DNA of 64,000 nt from an alpha proteobacterium L41A. Its GTDB lineage: Bacteria; Pseudomonadota; Alphaproteobacteria; Caulobacterales; Caulobacteraceae. Both the position numbers and the translations under genes were made by a program. Location of the stretch: contig AMYY01000013.1 in the NCBI GenBank assembly GCA_000335735.1, positions 18,422 through 82,421 of the forward strand. The letters are read 5' to 3'. Below, in pieces: positions 60,361 through 64,000 of the stretch (positions within the stretch are counted from its first letter, which is position 1; each line of letters begins with the position of its first letter). The notes beneath the pieces are model-generated. The model was not told the DNA's origin. It saw only the letters and a program-made list of their open reading frames with translations, and did not search any database.

Positions 60361-60564
60361 ATGCAGATTTTCGACATTCTGATCATCCTCGCGATCCTGG
60401 CCGTGACGATCACCTTGGGCTTCGGCCTCTATTCGCTGTTTCGGGGCGGGGACTATGCGCGCAGCCATTCCAACAAGCTGATGCGGCTGCGCGTCGGGCT
60501 TCAGGCGGTCGCCGTCATCCTGCTGGTCGTCGGCATGTTGTGGAAGGCGACGCAGGGGGCCTGA
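60361..60564 (+). CDS. Twin-transmembrane HIG1-type small protein
   Basis: A 67-residue protein with two transmembrane helices ('ILIILAILAVTITLGFGLYSLF' and 'VGLQAVAVILLVVGMLW') flanking the motif 'RGGDYARSHSNKLMRLRV'. The motif resembles the HIG1 domain of respiratory supercomplex factors. In proteobacteria such proteins are of unclear role, possibly linked to cytochrome oxidase. The cobalamin adenosyltransferase gene starts two bases after its stop, so they are cotranscribed. Confidence 0.85.
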   Translation: MQIFDILIILAILAVTITLGFGLYSLFRGGDYARSHSNKLMRLRVGLQAVAVILLVVGMLWKATQGA

Positions 60565-60566
60565 TC

Positions 60567-61139
60567 ATGGTGACGCTGAACAAGATCTACACCCGCACGG
60601 GCGATGACGGTCGCACGCGGCTGGCGTCCGGCGCGCCGGTGTCCAAGACCGATGCCCGGGTCGAGGCCTATGGCGCGGTGGATGAGCTGAACGCGGTGAT
60701 CGGAGTCGCCCGGCTGAACAGCGGTCAGAACGACCGGATCGACGCCATGCTGGGCCGGATCCAGAATGAGCTGTTCGACCTGGGCGCCGATCTGGCCACG
60801 CCTCTGGACCCGCCGCCGGCCTGGGAGGCCTTGCGCATCGTCGAGAGCCAGGTTGCGCGGCTTGAGCAGGAAATCGACTGGATGAACGAGAGCCTGAAGG
60901 CGCTCGACAGCTTCATCCTGCCGGGCGGTGCGCCCTTGTCGGCCCATCTGCATGTCGCGCGCACCGTCTGCCGACGGGCCGAACGCGAGGCGGTGCGTCT
61001 GATCGAAAACGGCGAGGCGGTGAATGTCGAGGCGGTCAAATATCTGAACCGCCTGTCCGACCATCTGTTCGTCGCCGCGCGACGCGCCAACGCCAACGGC
61101 GCCAGCGACATCAAATGGAAGCCCGGCGCGACCCGCTAG
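60567..61139 (+). CDS. Cob(I)yrinic acid a,c-diamide adenosyltransferase (PduO type)
   Basis: A 190-residue PduO-type ATP:corrinoid adenosyltransferase. 'KIYTRTGDDGRTRLASGAPVSKTDARVEAYGAVDELNAVIG' is the ATP-binding N-terminus, with 'HVARTVCRRAEREAVRL' and 'YLNRLSDHLFVAARRANAN' following. It makes adenosylcobalamin from cob(I)alamin. No other B12 genes are nearby. ATG 60567 is preferred; it lies two bases after the previous stop. The convergent next gene ends 11 bases away. Confidence 0.93.
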   Translation: MVTLNKIYTRTGDDGRTRLASGAPVSKTDARVEAYGAVDELNAVIGVARLNSGQNDRIDAMLGRIQNELFDLGADLATPLDPPPAWEALRIVESQVARLEQEIDWMNESLKALDSFILPGGAPLSAHLHVARTVCRRAEREAVRLIENGEAVNVEAVKYLNRLSDHLFVAARRANANGASDIKWKPGATR

Positions 61140-61149
61140 GCGAAACCGA

Positions 61150-61494
61150 TCAGGCGGCGGGACGCGCCGCCGCCAGTGCGGCTTTCTGACGCTCCGCCTC
61201 TGCGGCGCGGGCGCGGCCTTGGGCGGCGAGATCCTGTTCGATCCGAACCAGCTCGCGGTTCTTCTCGGCCGAAGCCTCGGCGCGCGACACGCCATTGGGA
61301 CGGCCGGTGATCTGGGCGATGGAGATGGGCTGGGCGCAGATGCGGCTTTCCATATCGTACCATTTGCCCGCCGCCTCGCAGCGTTTGCCGGGCGCGACCC
61401 AATAGTCCTGCAAGGCGAAAATCCCGACGACCGTGATGCCGAACAGGCCGAAGAAGATCATCGCCAGGCGGGGAAAGGTCAGGAAACGCTTCAT
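61150..61494 (-). CDS. Hypothetical single-pass membrane protein
   Basis: A 114-residue protein with one N-terminal membrane helix ('[20 protein letters not shown]') and a periplasmic-type part with two cysteines ('[21 protein letters not shown]'). A charged, Ala-rich coiled-coil tail ('[31 protein letters not shown]') follows. I recognise no family. Its start is 116 bases from etfB on the opposite strand, so the promoters face away from each other. Confidence 0.68.
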   Translation of the reverse strand: MKRFLTFPRLAMIFFGLFGITVVGIFALQDYWVAPGKRCEAAGKWYDMESRICAQPISIAQITGRPNGVSRAEASAEKNRELVRIEQDLAAQGRARAAEAERQKAALAAARPAA

Positions 61495-61545
61495 CTCGTG
61501 GTCCGTTGGATAGGGATCGAAGCCACAGCTTGACCCCGCGTTACG

Positions 61546-61572
61546 TTGACAGGCCTTCGCGACCGCTCCATG
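61546..61572 (+). promoter_or_regulatory. Predicted etfBA promoter
   Basis: TTGACAG (61546-61552), a 12-base spacer and GCTCCATG (61565-61572) fit the Caulobacter TTGACGS / GCTANAWC pattern except at the -10 core. The first etfB codon follows 38 bases downstream. Confidence 0.45.
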
Positions 61573-61610
61573 TCCTGCCCACACATTCAGGCGATTTCAC
61601 GGATAGACCC

Positions 61611-62375
61611 ATGAAGGTACTCGTCCCCGTCAAACGGGTGATCGACTATAACGTCAAGGCCCGCGTCAAGGCGGATCAGTCGGGCGTCGATCTGGCCAAC
61701 GTCAAGATGAGCATGAACCCCTTCGACGAGATCGCCGTCGAAGAGGCGGTTCGTCTGAAGGAAGGCAAGGAACACCATGCCGCCGGCACCGCGACGGAAA
61801 TCGTCGTGGTCTCCATCGGCGTCACCCAGGCGCAGGAAACCATCCGCACGGCGCTGGCCATGGGCGCCGATCGAGGTCTGCTGATCCAGTCGGACACGGA
61901 TCTTGAGCCGCTGGCGGTCGCCAAGCTGCTGAAGGCGGTGGTCGAGGAAGAAAAGCCCGACCTGGTCCTGATGGGCAAACAGTCGATCGACGGCGACAAC
62001 AATGCGGTGGGCCAGATGCTGGCCGCCCTGCTAGACTGGCCCCAGGCGACCTTCGCCGGGAAACTGGTGATCGATGCCGGCAAGGCCACGGTCACGCGCG
62101 AGGTCGATGGCGGTCTGCAGACGATCGCCGCCGAACTGCCGGCGGTGGTGACAGTGGACCTGCGGCTGAACACGCCGCGCTACGCCTCCCTGCCGAACAT
62201 CATGAAGGCCAAGAAGAAGGAGATCGCCATGAAGGCGGTCGCCGACTACGGCGTCGATGTCGCCGACCGCCTGAAGGTCATCAAGGTCACCGAGCCGCCC
62301 AAGCGGTCGGCCGGCGTCAAGGTGGCCGATGCGGCCGAACTGGTTTCCAAGCTCAAGTCTGCGGGAGCGCTGTAA
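61611..62375 (+). CDS. etfB: Electron transfer flavoprotein beta subunit
   Basis: A 254-residue EtfB: '[20 protein letters not shown]' N-terminus, '[18 protein letters not shown]' and the AMP-binding '[36 protein letters not shown]'. With EtfA it carries electrons from acyl-CoA dehydrogenases to ETF-ubiquinone oxidoreductase. etfA starts one base after its stop. Confidence 0.95.
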   Translation: MKVLVPVKRVIDYNVKARVKADQSGVDLANVKMSMNPFDEIAVEEAVRLKEGKEHHAAGTATEIVVVSIGVTQAQETIRTALAMGADRGLLIQSDTDLEPLAVAKLLKAVVEEEKPDLVLMGKQSIDGDNNAVGQMLAALLDWPQATFAGKLVIDAGKATVTREVDGGLQTIAAELPAVVTVDLRLNTPRYASLPNIMKAKKKEIAMKAVADYGVDVADRLKVIKVTEPPKRSAGVKVADAAELVSKLKSAGAL

Positions 62376-62376
62376 T

Positions 62377-63306
62377 ATGGCTGTCCTCGTCATCGCCGAT
62401 CACGACGGTTCGACCGTTCGCGACACCACCCACAAGACCGTGACCGCCGCGCTGGGCCTGTCGTCCGATGTGGACGTCCTGGTCCTGGTGCAGGGGGCGC
62501 AGGCCGCCGCCGACAGCGCCGCCAAGATCGCGGGCGTCCGCAAGGTGCTGCTGGCTGATAGCGCCGGTCTGGGCAAGATGCTGGCTGAGGCGGTCGAGGC
62601 GACCGTCCTGCCGCTGGCCGGGGGCTACGACGCCATCCTGACGCCTGCGACCACGGACGGAAAGAACTTCGCCCCGCGTCTGGCCGCCAAGCTGGACGTC
62701 GCGCCGATCTCGGACATCATCGAGGTGGTGTCGGCCGATACCTTCGTGCGCCCCATCTATGCCGGCAATGCGCTGGAGACGATCCAGTCGGCCGACGCCA
62801 AGAAGGTGATCACGGTGCGCCCGACCGCCTTCGCCGCCGCCGCCGAAGGCGGATCGGCTGCGGTCGAGAGCGTCGCCGGCGCCGATGCGCCCAAGACGGC
62901 CTTCGTGTCCGAGGAAATGGTCAAGTCGGACCGGCCCGAACTGGGCGCCGCCAAGATCATCGTCTCGGGCGGTCGCGCCCTGGGCTCGGCGGATGAGTTC
63001 CATGCCGTGATGGAGCCGCTCGCCGACAAGCTGGGCGCCGCCATCGGCGCCTCGCGCGCGGCGGTCGACGCCGGCTATGCGCCCAACGACTATCAGGTCG
63101 GTCAGACCGGCAAGGTGGTCGCCCCGGCGCTCTACATCGCGATCGGCATCTCGGGCGCCATTCAGCACCTGGCCGGGATGAAGGATTCCAAGACCATCGT
63201 CGCCATCAACAAGGATGCGGACGCCCCGATCTTCCAGGTCGCGGACTATGGTCTGGTCGGCGACTACAAGACGGTTGTGCCGGAACTGATGGCCGCCTTG
63301 GGCTAG
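62377..63306 (+). CDS. etfA: Electron transfer flavoprotein alpha subunit
   Basis: A 309-residue EtfA. The N-terminal domain begins 'AVLVIADHDGSTVRDTTHK', and the C-terminal FAD domain has 'VSGGRALGSADEFHAVMEPLADKLGAAIGASRAAVD', 'YQVGQTGKVVAPALYIAIGISGAIQHLAGM' and 'TIVAINKDADAPIFQVADYGLVGD'. It binds the flavin of the heterodimer. A strong intrinsic terminator 20 bases after the stop closes the etfBA unit. Confidence 0.96.
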   Translation: MAVLVIADHDGSTVRDTTHKTVTAALGLSSDVDVLVLVQGAQAAADSAAKIAGVRKVLLADSAGLGKMLAEAVEATVLPLAGGYDAILTPATTDGKNFAPRLAAKLDVAPISDIIEVVSADTFVRPIYAGNALETIQSADAKKVITVRPTAFAAAAEGGSAAVESVAGADAPKTAFVSEEMVKSDRPELGAAKIIVSGGRALGSADEFHAVMEPLADKLGAAIGASRAAVDAGYAPNDYQVGQTGKVVAPALYIAIGISGAIQHLAGMKDSKTIVAINKDADAPIFQVADYGLVGDYKTVVPELMAALG

Positions 63307-63326
63307 GCCCAGGTCGCATCGATCTG

Positions 63327-63363
63327 AAAAGGGCGCGGCGCCGATCGGAGCCGCGCCCTTTTT
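63327..63363 (+). terminator. Intrinsic terminator of etfBA
   Basis: Perfect 13-base arms AAAAGGGCGCGGC (63327-63339) and GCCGCGCCCTTTT (63350-63362) enclose a 10-base loop, and the stem is followed by T at 63363, giving a five-U run on the plus strand. The A-tract mirror could also terminate leftward transcription. Confidence 0.9.
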
Positions 63364-63382
63364 CTTGCCCGCAGAGGACCGC

Positions 63383-63673
63383 ATGGCGAATTTGCCTGTA
63401 AGGCTGCAGCCCGGCGCTGCGGCCGACCGCATCGATGGGTGGAAGAGCGACGCCGAGGGTCGACGCGTGCTCAAGGTGCGCGTCCGCGCCCGCCCGATCG
63501 AGGGAGAGGCCAATGACGCCCTGATCCGACTGCTGGCCAAAAGTCTCGGCGTCCCGAAGTCGTCGGTCAGCCTGGGACGCGGCGGACAGTCGCGCTCGAA
63601 GATGCTCGTCGTGCAGGGCCTGGATGACGAAGAGCTGCGTTTGCGCCTCGCCGACGGTCTTTCTGGCGATTGA
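63383..63673 (+). CDS. DUF167 (YggU) family protein
   Basis: A 96-residue DUF167 protein. The signature is 'VRLQPGAAADRIDGW', 'LKVRVRARPIEGEANDALIRLLAKSLGVPKSSVSL' and 'GGQSRSKMLVV'. The family is near-universal and of unknown function. ATG 63383 has AGAGGA four bases upstream. It lies directly after the etfBA terminator, so it must have its own start within or beside it. Confidence 0.9.
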   Translation: MANLPVRLQPGAAADRIDGWKSDAEGRRVLKVRVRARPIEGEANDALIRLLAKSLGVPKSSVSLGRGGQSRSKMLVVQGLDDEELRLRLADGLSGD

Positions 63674-63727
63674 GGAGAGCCATCCGGCCGATTGGTGCGT
63701 TCTGCATCGGAACAGGAGACCAGCCCA

Positions 63728-63928
63728 ATGACGATGGACGCCCGCATCCTCCACGCCCGCAGCGGCGTCACGCTCGAGCTGAAGGGCGATGTCTACGCGG
63801 TCTCAAGCTTGCGGTTGTCCGACCCGGCGACCTTCTCGGAAGAGGCGGACGCCCAGCGCGCCTTCGATGATGAGGTCGCGGCCTCTGAGCAGGATCCGGA
63901 ACTGATGTCGCGTCTCGGCGGGGCCTGA
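63728..63928 (+). CDS. Small hypothetical protein
   Basis: A 66-residue acidic protein, 'MTMDARILHARSGVTLELKG' onward, ending 'DDEVAASEQDPELMSRLGGA'. No signal or membrane helix is seen. The second ATG at 63734 is an alternative start. It has GGAG-type purines upstream ('aacaggagac') and lies 54 bases after the DUF167 gene. I do not recognise a family. Confidence 0.6.
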   Translation: MTMDARILHARSGVTLELKGDVYAVSSLRLSDPATFSEEADAQRAFDDEVAASEQDPELMSRLGGA

Positions 63929-64000
63929 AACGGCGAAACGCCCGGATTTGCAGGCCCCGAATAGGCTCGAGGACTGCGATTCCTGATCGACGATCATGAG
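63929..64000. other. Right window edge, nothing assignable
   Basis: The last 72 bases hold a short GGCG-AAA-CGCC dyad (63933-63943 region) and an ATG at 63996, which could begin a gene that runs out of the window. Confidence 0.4.

Noticed and set aside
62353..63771. A 472-codon antisense frame over etfA and DUF167 gene
   Set aside because: It reads through a strong bidirectional-looking terminator and both sense genes are clear.

Overview
This 64 kb window is GC-rich, gene-dense alphaproteobacterial core chromosome with no mobile elements, CRISPR arrays or rRNA/tRNA genes that I could find. The gene set points to Caulobacterales. Brevundimonas is the best guess at genus level, but that is an inference. 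The order-specific markers are an NtrZ-type periplasmic regulator, a CenR-like response regulator, small Caulobacterales membrane proteins, TTGACg/CTANANC-type promoters, and a hemE-flanked replication origin with CtrA-like and GANTC motifs.

The organising feature is the chromosome origin, placed at about 26.25-26.70 kb. It lies between a minus-strand run (PPDK/PEP-synthase regulator, maf, aroE, coaE, dnaQ) and a plus-strand run (hemE-hemH-hemJ, rho, mnmE, mnmG, rsmG, parA, parB). This is the arrangement known around Caulobacter crescentus Cori. The intergenic region holds DnaA-box-like 9-mers, TTAA-based CtrA-like motifs, GANTC sites and an AT-rich stretch. Some 4.3 to 8.7 kb to the right are four near-perfect or perfect parS sites (TGTTTCACGTGAAACA type). 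One is perfect and lies inside mnmG, and one lies inside parA itself. dnaA is not in the window, although in C. crescentus it sits close to the left side of the origin.

Layout. 1-9 kb: parvulin isomerase, argJ, mutT, a Flp pilin, a methyltransferase/comF divergent pair, a grxC-nitrilase-DUF1178-GNAT operon, and typA. 9-18 kb: glnD, murJ, trpS, an OsmC protein, a thioredoxin-reductase-like flavoprotein with its Rrf2 repressor, a hydrolase, alkB and a secreted protein. 18-22.5 kb: dnaK (with a sigma-32-like promoter), dnaJ and dapB. 22.5-37 kb: the origin domain with haem synthesis, transcription termination, tRNA/rRNA modification and chromosome partitioning. 37-47 kb: leuS-lptE-holA, envelope signalling genes (ntrZ, cenR), thiE-like/yggS, a YczE/MocR pair and xthA. 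47-54 kb: a two-gene 3-amino-sugar module (possibly gnnA/gnnB for diaminoglucose lipid A), an AGE epimerase plus HAD phosphatase pair, a hydrolase and an ABC ATPase. 54-64 kb: small membrane and zinc proteins, gloA, polA, an unrecognised 384-residue protein, cobalamin adenosyltransferase, etfBA with a strong terminator, and two small proteins.

The organisation is compact. Many adjacent genes overlap by 1 or 4 bases (ATGA, GTGA, TTGA), two divergent pairs share a CATG start, and several convergent pairs share stop codons. No wholly novel system is evident. The most rewarding signals are the origin/parS architecture, the operators for the Rrf2 and MocR regulators, a candidate C-rich small RNA ahead of xthA, and predicted leaderless starts of glnD, hemE and the Rrf2 gene.
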